From the NCBI RefSeq assembly GCF_937926365.1, contig NZ_CALAOH010000085.1, positions 1 to 17,221 on the forward strand: a DNA stretch of 17,221 nt. Reading direction: 5' to 3'. Below the pieces are notes generated by a model. The model worked only from the letters and a program-made list of their open reading frames with translations. It did no database searches and was not told where the DNA came from. The stretch is from an uncultured Azohydromonas sp. (GTDB lineage: Bacteria; Pseudomonadota; Gammaproteobacteria; Burkholderiales; Burkholderiaceae_C). The position numbers and the translations under genes were made by a program. The stretch's first letter is position 1. The number at the start of each line of letters is the position of its first letter. Shown here piece after piece: positions 1-6,064 of the stretch.

Positions 1-1
1 C

Positions 2-562
2 GAGCGCCAGGGCGGGCCGGGGCCGCGCCGCCATGAAGGCGCGCCGGCGCATGCGCGTGGTGAGCGCTTCGACGCGCCGCGCCGCGAGGCCGAGCCGGCG
101 TTGCGCGAGACCGATCCGGAGCGCCGCGAGCGCGCGCTGCTGCTGCGCGATTTCGAGCGCACCACGCTGTCGCCGTCCAACTTCTGCGTGCTCAAGGGCA
201 TCAAGCCCGAGGCGCTGGAAGCCCAGCTGACGCTGGCGCGCCAGGAAGCGCGTGAGCGCATGGCTCAGGCTCAAGCCGCTCGTGCCTCGGAGGCGCCGCG
301 GCAGGAGGGCAGCGCCGCGCAGCCGCAGCGCCAGGAGCGCGGTCCGCGTGAGGGCGCCGCGCCGGGTGGCCGCCGTGAAGGCGGTGGAGCCGGGCAGCCG
401 GGGCAGCGGCGCCAGGAGCGTGGCACTCCGCAGGGCCAAGGCCAGAAGCCGCATCCGGCGCCGGCTGCGGAGCCGGTGGCGGCCGATGCAGCGCAACCCG
501 CTGCGCCGACGGAAGCTGCGCCACAACCCGCGGCCGAGGGCGGCGAGGCGCCACAGCCCTGA
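2..562 (+). CDS. ProQ/FinO-family RNA chaperone, C-terminal part (5' end outside window)
   Basis: The frame is open from the window edge to a TGA at 560-562, so this is the end of a larger gene; a TTG at 101 is only an internal candidate start. About 187 residues are visible. A short Arg/Gly-rich linker is followed by a compact helical stretch (roughly residues 37-80, with LLLRDFERTTLSPSNFCVLKG) and then a long low-complexity tail rich in Gln, Gly, Arg, Pro and Ala. Burkholderiales ProQ/FinO proteins have an RNA-binding ProQ domain followed by this kind of helical segment and disordered basic tail, and I recognise the helical segment from that group. The ProQ domain itself would lie upstream and cannot be seen, so the family call rests on the tail alone. 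If right, it is a cytoplasmic RNA chaperone binding structured mRNAs and sRNAs. The MOSC gene follows after 11 bases and may be co-transcribed. Confidence 0.5.
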   Translation, partial: ERQGGPGPRRHEGAPAHARGERFDAPRREAEPALRETDPERRERALLLRDFERTTLSPSNFCVLKGIKPEALEAQLTLARQEARERMAQAQAARASEAPRQEGSAAQPQRQERGPREGAAPGGRREGGGAGQPGQRRQERGTPQGQGQKPHPAPAAEPVAADAAQPAAPTEAAPQPAAEGGEAPQP

Positions 563-573
563 ACTGAGCCGGG

Positions 574-1125
574 ATGCTGCTGCGCGAGCTCGTCGCTCGC
601 GTCCCGCAGGCGGGGCGGCTGGAATCGATCTGGCTGCGCCCGGCGCGCGGCGTGGCTGCGGTGGGCATACAGGAGGCGCTGGCCGTGGCCGGGCGCGGAC
701 TGGACGGTGACCGCAGCTCAGGTGGCCGAGGCGGCGGTCGCCGCCAGGTGACCTTGCTGCAGTACGAACACCTGCCGGTGCTGGCCGCGCTGCTGGGCCG
801 GCCGGCGCTGGAGGCTTCGCTGCTGCGGCGCAACCTGGTCGTATCGGGCCTGAACCTGCTGGCCGCGCGCAGCCCGCTGCCGCAGGTGCCGCTGCGGCTG
901 CGGCTGGGCGACGAGGTCGAGCTGGAGGTGACGGGTCCCTGCGAGCCTTGCTCGCGCATGGAGGAGGCCCTGGGCCCCGGCGGCTACGCCGCGATGCGGG
1001 GCCACGGCGGCGTCACGGCGCGCGTGCTGCGCGGCGGACGCCTGCGTGTGGGGGACGTGGTGTGCTGCGTCGCCGCGCCGGCGCAGGAAGCCGGCGATCG
1101 GCCGCCTGGATCCCATTTGCCGTAG
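574..1125 (+). CDS. MOSC domain-containing protein
   Basis: This 183-residue protein looks like a stand-alone MOSC (molybdenum cofactor sulfurase C-terminal) domain. MOSC proteins are predicted to bind sulfur or molybdenum cofactor through a conserved Cys and act in metal-sulfur transfer or N-hydroxylated substrate reduction. Visible features are the early strand VGIQEALAVAGRGLDGDR (about residues 30-47), the RRNLVVSGLNL motif at 85-95 that matches the family's RRNI(V/T)xxGxxL, and the Cys pair in TGPCEPCSRME, C123 and C126, where the family's conserved Cys sits. The C-terminal strand GGRLRVGDVV (154-163) closes the fold. The last 20 residues look non-conserved. The ATG at 574 lies 11 bases after the upstream stop and has no strong Shine-Dalgarno sequence, which fits translation coupled to the ProQ-like gene. 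The substrate is unknown. Confidence 0.85.
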   Translation: MLLRELVARVPQAGRLESIWLRPARGVAAVGIQEALAVAGRGLDGDRSSGGRGGGRRQVTLLQYEHLPVLAALLGRPALEASLLRRNLVVSGLNLLAARSPLPQVPLRLRLGDEVELEVTGPCEPCSRMEEALGPGGYAAMRGHGGVTARVLRGGRLRVGDVVCCVAAPAQEAGDRPPGSHLP

Positions 1126-1299
1126 GCCGCGGGATTTCCCATGAGCCCGGGGCTGCCTTGGCGGCCTTCCGTTCGAAGAGCGCATGTCCTGGAGCCTCGG
1201 CGCCACGCTGAGGCTTCTGGTCGGAGCCGTTCCGGCGAGCCGGAGTGGCGCCGGGTGCGTGCATGGCCGTGGCGGGAGGCCCGCGCACGGCGGAACGCG
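1126..1299. other. Gap between convergent genes with GC-rich inverted repeats
   Basis: The 174 bases between the MOSC gene and the minus-strand zinc-ribbon gene hold no convincing coding region. A perfect 9-bp inverted repeat, CGGCGCCAC at 1198-1206 and GTGGCGCCG at 1245-1253, encloses 38 bases. It could fold in RNA from either strand, as expected where convergent transcripts end, but no run of T follows it. Confidence 0.3.
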
Positions 1300-1563
1300 T
1301 CAGCTCGACGCGTCCGGCACCGTGCTGATGGCGGGCGCCTCTATCGGCTCCTGGGACAGCAGCGCCAGCGCCTTGCACGAGGGCTTGCACACCATGTGCA
1401 CGCGGCCGAGCAGGCGCTGGCTCATGAGTTGGTCGGCCGATCGGTGCTGCCCGCACTTGAAGCAGGAGCGCGTCTGTCCGCGTCCGCTGAAGGGCGAGCC
1501 TGAAACCTTGCTGGCGTAGCGCAGGCCGTCGTCCTTGATGCGTGTGGTCGTGTCCTTGGTCAT
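1300..1563 (-). CDS. Small zinc-ribbon-like conserved hypothetical protein
   Basis: This 87-residue protein has two Cys pairs, C34-x2-C37 (in SCFKCGQHR) and C59-x3-C63 (in HMVCKPSC), with His residues nearby. This is the layout of a small zinc ribbon. The N-terminus (MTKDTTTRIKDDGLRYASKVSGSPFSG) is polar and conserved-looking; the C-terminus after residue 70 is probably flexible. There is no signal peptide or membrane segment, so it should be cytoplasmic. The ATG (1561-1563, reverse strand) is preceded by a good Shine-Dalgarno sequence, AGGGG, about 10 bases upstream. A TTGACA hexamer on the same strand (at about 1588-1593) could be a -35 box, but I found no matching -10. I recognise it only as a short hypothetical protein of Comamonadaceae type. 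The function is unknown; a nucleic-acid or metal-binding role is inference from the Cys pattern. Confidence 0.75.
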   Translation of the reverse strand: MTKDTTTRIKDDGLRYASKVSGSPFSGRGQTRSCFKCGQHRSADQLMSQRLLGRVHMVCKPSCKALALLSQEPIEAPAISTVPDASS

Positions 1564-1704
1564 AGCTCTGCCCCTAGTGCGAATCCATTGTCAAGGGGGT
1601 GCGACGCTTTGGCACCCGGGAAATGCATGCGAGGCCATCAGCCCTGCACGCCCAGCGCGAGTCCTTCCCTCCATGGACCGCCCCATCATTGTGTCCACTA
1701 TGGC

Positions 1705-1752
1705 TTTGAACTAACGCCTTAGCGTTTGAACAATAACAACCTCTCGTTGAAC
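1705..1752 (+). repeat. Three phased (T/G)TTGAAC direct repeats
   Basis: TTTGAAC occurs at 1705-1711 and 1725-1731, and GTTGAAC at 1746-1752. The start-to-start spacing is 20 and 21 bases, about two helical turns, so all three would face the same side of the DNA. Between the first two, AACGC (1713-1717) and GCGTT (1722-1726) form a small inverted repeat. The spacing is that of multiple binding sites for one regulator, but no known consensus was recognised. Confidence 0.4.
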
Positions 1753-1829
1753 CGCATCTGAAAGCTCCTGAGGCTCCTTCCTAAATTTCCCTTCCAAAAC
1801 CTTCTTTTCACCTTTCATACAGGGTTCGC

Positions 1830-1960
1830 ACCTTCAGCAGCGCGCGCCATGTGCCCCCGGTTGTGCGGAGTTGGGGCATTCCAGGGTGAGCCCACCCCAG
1901 CCTGCCAGGGACGAACAAGGCCGAAACAAATCACCCTCGCGGAATCACGCTGCTGAAGGT
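1830..1960. repeat. 13-bp inverted repeat enclosing a structured 105-base core
   Basis: ACCTTCAGCAGCG at 1830-1842 is the exact reverse complement of CGCTGCTGAAGGT at 1948-1960. The enclosed segment contains a further hairpin, GGGTG (1884-1888) with CACCC (1893-1897). A perfect pair at this distance inside gene-free DNA could be the base of a large RNA stem-loop or the ends of a small non-autonomous element. Neither identity is established. Confidence 0.5.
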
Positions 1961-1963
1961 TGA

Positions 1964-1999
1964 GGGGACTCAAACCGGCCTTCAAGGGGGACCCAAACC
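1964..1999 (+). repeat. Imperfect 13-base direct repeat
   Basis: GGGGACTCAAACC (1964-1976) and GGGGACCCAAACC (1987-1999) match at 12 of 13 positions and are offset by 23 bases. Read on the other strand they are GGTTTGAGTCCCC and GGTTTGGGTCCCC. Several IS21-family elements carry short repeats like this near their ends, so a relic is possible. There is no transposase remnant to support it. Confidence 0.35.
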
Positions 2000-2122
2000 C
2001 TCGGCGCATCAAGGAATACGCATCGGTTCCACCGTCCGAAGCACGAAACGCTCGGTCGTTAGTTCATAAAATTCTTAGCAAGCTGTATGTTTCGCGCTGA
2101 CCGGTGACGCCACCGTGGAGAT

Positions 2123-2140
2123 GGCTGTCAGCTGATGGCC
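2123..2140. promoter_or_regulatory. Operator-like interrupted palindrome upstream of the alcohol dehydrogenase gene
   Basis: GGC, two unmatched bases, the perfect palindrome TCAGCTGA (2128-2135), two unmatched bases, then GCC: 14 of 18 positions are symmetric. It lies about 80 bases before the dehydrogenase start, where a repressor or activator could bind. Upstream, TAAAAT at 2067-2072 is a possible -10 box without a clear -35. No family-specific operator was recognised. Confidence 0.25.
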
Positions 2141-2220
2141 GAAGGCGCGCCGCCTCCCGCGCCAGGCCCTGGGTACAGCCCTTGCCGCGTGCCGCATCCC
2201 CGCCTCACGCCAATGACGCC

Positions 2221-3237
2221 ATGACCTTGATCACCGCCTGGGCCGCGCACGCGGCCGGTCAGCCGCTGCAGCGCCACTGCTTCGACCCAGGGCCGCTGGG
2301 GCCGCAGGAGGTGGAAGTCGCGGTGCAGCACTGCGGCCTGTGCCATTCCGACCTGTCCATGCTGGACGACGAGTGGGGCCAGACGCAGTGGCCGCTGGTG
2401 CCCGGACACGAGGCCGTGGGCCGCGTGGTGGCGCTGGGCGAGCAGGCCCTGGGACTGGAGATCGGCCAGCGCGTGGGACTGGGCTGGACGGCTTCGAGCT
2501 GCATGCATTGCCGCTGGTGCCTGGGCGGCGACCAGCAGCTGTGCCTGCGCGCGCAGCCCACCATCGTCGGTCGCCCCGGCGCCTTCGCCGACCGGGTGCG
2601 CGCGCACTGGGCCTGGGTGCTGCCGCTGCCCGACGCGCTGGACCCGGCCAGCGCCGGGCCGCTGCTGTGCGGCGGCATCACGGTGTTCGCGCCGCTGCGC
2701 GACCTGCGCATCGCGCCCACCGCGCGCGTGGGCGTGGTGGGCATCGGCGGGCTCGGCCACCTGGCGCTGCAGTTCGCCTCGGCCTGGGGCTGCGAAGTGA
2801 CGGCCTTCAGCTCCAGCAGTTCCAAGCATGCCGAGGCGCTGCGGCTGGGCGCGCACCGCGTGGTGGACAGCACCGACCCGGCCGCGCTGGCGGCCATCGC
2901 CGGCACGCTGGACCTCATCCTCTACACCGCCAACGCCGCACTGGACTGGGAAGCGCTGATGGCCACGCTGGCGCCGCGTGGGCGGCTGCACGTGGTGGGC
3001 GCGGTGCCGCAGCCCGTCGCGGTTTCGGCCTTCACGCTCATCGGCGGCGCCAAGAGCGTCTCGGGCTCGCCCACGGGCTCTCGCGGCGACCTTGAGGCCA
3101 TGCTCGACTTCGCCGCGCGCCACCGCATCGAGGCGCTGGTGGAGCGCTTCCCCATGAGCGGCGTCAACGACGCGCTGGCGCACCTGCGCGCCGGCAAGGC
3201 GCGCTACCGCGTGGTGCTGGACGCGGATTTCGACTGA
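2221..3237 (+). CDS. Zinc-dependent, probably NADP(H)-using alcohol dehydrogenase (CAD/YahK type)
   Basis: This 338-residue medium-chain zinc alcohol dehydrogenase should interconvert alcohols and aldehydes in the cytoplasm. Catalytic zinc ligands are C38 (in HCGLCHSD), H63 (in PGHE) and C150 (in LLCGG). The structural zinc site C94-x2-C97-x2-C100-x7-C108 is complete. The Rossmann loop GIGGLG is at 174-179. The Ser run and Lys after the second strand (FSSSSSK, 196-202) match the NADP(H)-preferring pattern of cinnamyl alcohol dehydrogenases and E. coli YahK, so reduction of aldehydes is the likely direction. The frame is open back to a GTG at 2104, but ATG 2221 begins the conserved sequence (MTLITAWAAH) and gives the family's usual length. 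The added 39 residues would be Arg/Pro-rich and unlike the family. No strong Shine-Dalgarno sequence precedes 2221. The gene stands alone; the physiological substrate cannot be read from context. Confidence 0.9.
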   Translation: MTLITAWAAHAAGQPLQRHCFDPGPLGPQEVEVAVQHCGLCHSDLSMLDDEWGQTQWPLVPGHEAVGRVVALGEQALGLEIGQRVGLGWTASSCMHCRWCLGGDQQLCLRAQPTIVGRPGAFADRVRAHWAWVLPLPDALDPASAGPLLCGGITVFAPLRDLRIAPTARVGVVGIGGLGHLALQFASAWGCEVTAFSSSSSKHAEALRLGAHRVVDSTDPAALAAIAGTLDLILYTANAALDWEALMATLAPRGRLHVVGAVPQPVAVSAFTLIGGAKSVSGSPTGSRGDLEAMLDFAARHRIEALVERFPMSGVNDALAHLRAGKARYRVVLDADFD

Positions 3238-3336
3238 CCTCGTCCCCCGGCCCGGCCCGCCCTCTCCCGAGCATTTCCCGGGTTTCGTGGCACATCGGTT
3301 GCTCCGATTGAGGCTTCCCTTCGGCAAGGAGTCACC

Positions 3337-3549
3337 ATGAACAGGACCGCCCGCATCACTGGCCGCGTCGAATACCGCGAGGGCGACGGCCCGCAACTGC
3401 CCATCCGGCCCGGCCTGGTGGAGTACGAAGAAGGCGATGAGGACGTGACGCTGAGCTGGAACGACGGCGACTACCGCGGCAGCGCCGCCATCCCGCGCGC
3501 CGACTGGCAGCGCTTCGTCAGCAGCCAGGACATCGAGCTCCTCGACTGA
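3337..3549 (+). CDS. Conserved hypothetical protein, 70 residues
   Basis: This short acidic protein has a strong Shine-Dalgarno sequence, AAGGAG, 6 bases before the ATG. It has alternating hydrophobic and charged residues suggesting a small beta-rich fold (for example TARITGRVEYREGDGPQLPI and VEYEEGDEDVTLSWNDGDY) and ends in DWQRFVSSQDIELLD. There is no Cys, signal peptide or membrane segment, so it is probably cytoplasmic. It lies 99 bases after the alcohol dehydrogenase, on the same strand, with its own leader. I do not recognise a named family. The ribosome binding site and codon use typical of the window make it a believable gene. Confidence 0.7.
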   Translation: MNRTARITGRVEYREGDGPQLPIRPGLVEYEEGDEDVTLSWNDGDYRGSAAIPRADWQRFVSSQDIELLD

Positions 3550-3652
3550 AGCCTCGGCCACCGCGCCCGCGCGGCGGACCGGCTCTCGAAGCCGCCCGCC
3601 AGGACCGCTTCACGCCCAGCCCCCACCGGCCACCGGGCAGGCTGGCCTGCGC

Positions 3653-3685
3653 TATCGTCTCAAAACGGCGGCCAGCGTTGCCGCC
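3653..3685 (+). promoter_or_regulatory. Possible -10 box and 5' leader hairpin of the pagL-like gene
   Basis: TATCGT at 3653-3658 is a -10-like hexamer of a form common in GC-rich betaproteobacteria; no clear -35 is seen. Nine bases on, GGCGGC (3667-3672) and GCCGCC (3680-3685) form a 6-bp hairpin with a 7-base loop. A transcript starting near 3665 would carry this hairpin at its extreme 5' end, 25 bases before the start codon, where it could stabilise the mRNA. Confidence 0.3.
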
Positions 3686-3710
3686 TCAACAACTGTGGGA
3701 GAAACCAATA

Positions 3711-4244
3711 ATGCGACATATCCTGGCCGCGCTCTTGCTGTGTCCGGTGGCGGCGCTGGCCGCCGCCGGCGACTCGCCCTGGACACCCGACCGGGCCATC
3801 GTGCAGTACGGGGAGCAGACGGACACCCGCGCCGTCACGCTGGGCCTGAACTGGGACTGGTCCTGGTCGCGCCCGCTGGGCTCCGGGCTGCTGGGCGGCT
3901 ACCACGAGCTGTCGGTGGGCCGCTGGCGCGCCGACGTGCCCGAAGGGCATGAGAACTTCACCCAGGCCGGCTACACGCCGGTGCTGCGCTGGTGGTCCGG
4001 CGGCTCGCCCGCGGGCTTCTTCGTCGAGGCCGGCATCGGGCTCAACGTCGTCACGCCGCGCTTTCGCACGATGACCAAGCGCGTGGGCAGCAATTTCACC
4101 TTCGGCGACCACCTTGGCGCGGGCTGGCGCAGCGCCGGCGGGACGGAGCTCTCGTTGCGGTTTCAACATTTCTCCAACGGCGGCGTGAAGGACCCGAATC
4201 CCGCGATCAACTTCTGGCAACTGCGCCTGGGCATGCCGCTGTAG
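3711..4244 (+). CDS. PagL-like lipid A 3-O-deacylase / acyloxyacyl hydrolase family outer-membrane protein
   Basis: PagL enzymes are eight-stranded outer-membrane beta-barrels that remove the 3-O-linked acyl chain of lipid A. This 177-residue protein begins with a signal peptide (MRHILAALLLCPVAALAAAG, cleavage near residue 19). It then has alternating amphipathic strands rich in Trp, Tyr and Gly and ends in the family's C-terminal block around HFSNGGVKDPNP (153-164). His153 and Ser155 match the catalytic His126 and Ser128 of Pseudomonas aeruginosa PagL. The catalytic Glu140 should fall at residue 167, but the residue is Asn, with no Glu beside it. The start chosen is ATG 3711 because it opens the signal peptide and follows a purine-rich GGGAGA; the 11 codons before it do not look like part of the protein. 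The family is clear; deacylase activity is uncertain because of the missing acid. Confidence 0.85.
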   Translation: MRHILAALLLCPVAALAAAGDSPWTPDRAIVQYGEQTDTRAVTLGLNWDWSWSRPLGSGLLGGYHELSVGRWRADVPEGHENFTQAGYTPVLRWWSGGSPAGFFVEAGIGLNVVTPRFRTMTKRVGSNFTFGDHLGAGWRSAGGTELSLRFQHFSNGGVKDPNPAINFWQLRLGMPL

Positions 4245-4323
4245 TCCCCGCGCCGTGGCGGGCGTACCCTAGGCGCACGCCGCGCACTCGGCACGGCGGC
4301 CCAACTGCCCGAAGGAGTGCGCC

Positions 4324-6015
4324 ATGCCTTCCGCCCCCCGTTTCGATCCCGAGCGCGTGGTTCGCGCGCCGCGCGGCGCGCAACTGCACTGCCGCAGCTG
4401 GCAGACCGAGGCCGCCTGGCGGCTGCTGCAGAACAACCTGGACCCCGAGGTGGCGGAGGACCCGCGCCGGCTGGTGGTCTACGGTGGCATCGGCCGCGCC
4501 GCGCGCGACTGGCACTGCTTCGACCAGCTCCTGGCCAGCCTGCGCGAGCTCGGCGACGACGAGTCGCTGCTGGTGCAATCGGGCAAGCCGGTGGGCGTGT
4601 TCAGGACGCACCCGGACGCGCCGCGCGTGCTCATTGCCAACAGCAACCTCGTGCCGCGCTGGGCCACCTGGGAGCAGTTCGAGGAGCTGGACCGCCGCGG
4701 CCTTTTCATGTACGGCCAGATGACCGCCGGCAGCTGGATCTACATCGGCAGCCAGGGCATCGTCCAGGGCACCTACGAAACCTTCATGGAGGCCGCGCGC
4801 CAGCACTGGGGTGGCGACGCGCGCGGGCGCTGGATCCTCAGCGCCGGGCTGGGCGGCATGGGCGGCGCGCAGCCCCTGGCCGCCAGCCTCGCCGGCGCTT
4901 GTTCCCTGATCATCGAATGCCGCCAGCCGCGCATCGACGCCCGCCTGCGCACCCGCTATCTCGACAAGCAGGCGCGCGACCTCGACGACGCGCTGTCCCT
5001 CATCCGCCACCACACCGAACGCGGCGAGGCCGTCTCCATCGGCCTGCTGGGCAATGCCGCCGAAGTGCTGCCCGAGCTGGCACGCCGGGCCCGCGACGGA
5101 CGGCTGAAACCGGACCTGGTGACCGACCAGACCTCCGCGCACGACCTGCTGCACGGCTACCTGCCGCTGGGCTGGAGCGTGGAGCGCTGGGAGGCGGCGC
5201 AGCAGGACCCGGCGCAGCACGCGGCGCTGCGCGCGGCGGCGGCCGAGTCCTGCGCGCAGCACGTGCGGGCGATGCTGGAGTTGCGCGAGCTGGGCGTGCC
5301 CGCGGTGGACTACGGCAACAACATCCGCCAAGTGGCACTGGACGCCGGCGTGGCGCGCGCCTTCGACATCCCCGGCTTCGTCCCCGCCTACATCCGCCCG
5401 CTGTTCTGCCAGGGCAAGGGCCCGTTCCGCTGGGTGGCGCTGTCGGGCGACCCGCAGGACATCCACCGCACCGACGCCAAGGTGCGCGAGCTGTTCCCGG
5501 ACAACGCCGGCCTGCAGCGCTGGCTGTCGCTGGCGGGCGAGCGCATCGCCTTCCAGGGGCTGCCGGCGCGCATCTGCTGGCTGGGCCTGGGCGAGCGCGA
5601 CCGCGCGGGCCTGGCCTTCAACGAGATGGTGGCGCGCGGCGAGCTCAAGGCGCCCATCGTCATCGGCCGCGACCACCTCGACACCGGCTCCGTCGCCAGC
5701 CCCAACCGCGAAACCGAGGGCATGCGGGACGGCACCGACGCCGTCTCCGACTGGCCGCTGCTCAACGCGCTGCTCAACACCGCCGGCGGCGCGACCTGGG
5801 TCTCGCTGCACCACGGCGGCGGGGTGGGCATGGGCTACTCGCAGCACGCCGGCATGGTGATCGTGGCCGACGGCACCGAGGCCGCGGCGCGGCGCCTGGC
5901 GCGCGTGCTGGTCAACGACTGCGCTAGCGGCGTGATGCGCCATGCCGACGCCGGCTACGAGGCCGCGCAGGACTGCGCCCGCCGCCACGGCCTGAAGCTG
6001 CCCATGCTCGGCTGA
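4324..6015 (+). CDS. hutU: Urocanate hydratase (urocanase)
   Basis: HutU adds water to urocanate to give 4-imidazolone-5-propionate, the second step of histidine breakdown, using a tightly bound NAD+ as electrophile in the cytoplasm. The 563-residue length is normal. Hallmarks are RLVVYGGIGRAARDW (49-63), the NAD-binding loop GLGGMGGAQ (175-183), VDYGNNIRQ (328-336), the segment FCQGKGPFRWVALSGD (361-376), and GLPARICWLGLGERDR (412-427). Cys418 in the last of these corresponds to the active-site Cys410 of the Pseudomonas putida enzyme. The C-terminal HHGGGVGMGYSQHAG (496-510) is also typical. ATG 4324 follows a good AAGGAG sequence. It opens the hutU-hutH-hutI run, 49 bases ahead of hutH. The 79-base leader holds a weak -10-like TACCCT (4265-4270) and no HutC-type operator that I could recognise. 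Confidence 0.97.
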   Translation: MPSAPRFDPERVVRAPRGAQLHCRSWQTEAAWRLLQNNLDPEVAEDPRRLVVYGGIGRAARDWHCFDQLLASLRELGDDESLLVQSGKPVGVFRTHPDAPRVLIANSNLVPRWATWEQFEELDRRGLFMYGQMTAGSWIYIGSQGIVQGTYETFMEAARQHWGGDARGRWILSAGLGGMGGAQPLAASLAGACSLIIECRQPRIDARLRTRYLDKQARDLDDALSLIRHHTERGEAVSIGLLGNAAEVLPELARRARDGRLKPDLVTDQTSAHDLLHGYLPLGWSVERWEAAQQDPAQHAALRAAAAESCAQHVRAMLELRELGVPAVDYGNNIRQVALDAGVARAFDIPGFVPAYIRPLFCQGKGPFRWVALSGDPQDIHRTDAKVRELFPDNAGLQRWLSLAGERIAFQGLPARICWLGLGERDRAGLAFNEMVARGELKAPIVIGRDHLDTGSVASPNRETEGMRDGTDAVSDWPLLNALLNTAGGATWVSLHHGGGVGMGYSQHAGMVIVADGTEAAARRLARVLVNDCASGVMRHADAGYEAAQDCARRHGLKLPMLG

Positions 6016-6064
6016 GCAGCGGCGTTTGCCTCCTCGTCCCGACCTTCCCCACGAAAGGCTTCCC

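Larger units (their letters stand above)
1564..2220. other. 657-base gene-free region with repeats and AT-rich patches
   Basis: No convincing gene lies here. The stretches at about 1690-1830 and 2040-2095 are clearly richer in A+T than the rest of the window. The region holds three evenly spaced TTGAAC repeats (1705-1752), a 13-bp inverted repeat around a structured core (1830-1960), a near-perfect 13-base direct repeat (1964-1999), and an operator-like palindrome (2123-2140) before the alcohol dehydrogenase gene. Possible explanations are divergent promoters for the zinc-ribbon gene and the dehydrogenase, a decayed mobile element, or an unrecognised structured RNA. A 65-codon minus-strand frame (1815-2012) lies across the inverted repeat and is not supported as a gene. 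Confidence 0.6.

Noticed and set aside
1141..1519. Two overlapping plus-strand ORFs after the MOSC gene
   Set aside because: Most of their length is antisense to the zinc-ribbon gene, which has the better ribosome site and conserved-looking Cys pairs.
1815..2012. 65-codon minus-strand ORF in the non-coding region
   Set aside because: It runs across the 13-bp inverted repeat and the internal hairpin, has no ribosome binding site that I can see, and matches no family.
2104..2220. GTG start giving the alcohol dehydrogenase 39 extra residues
   Set aside because: The added residues are Arg/Pro/Ala-rich and unlike the family, and ATG 2221 gives the normal length and N-terminus.
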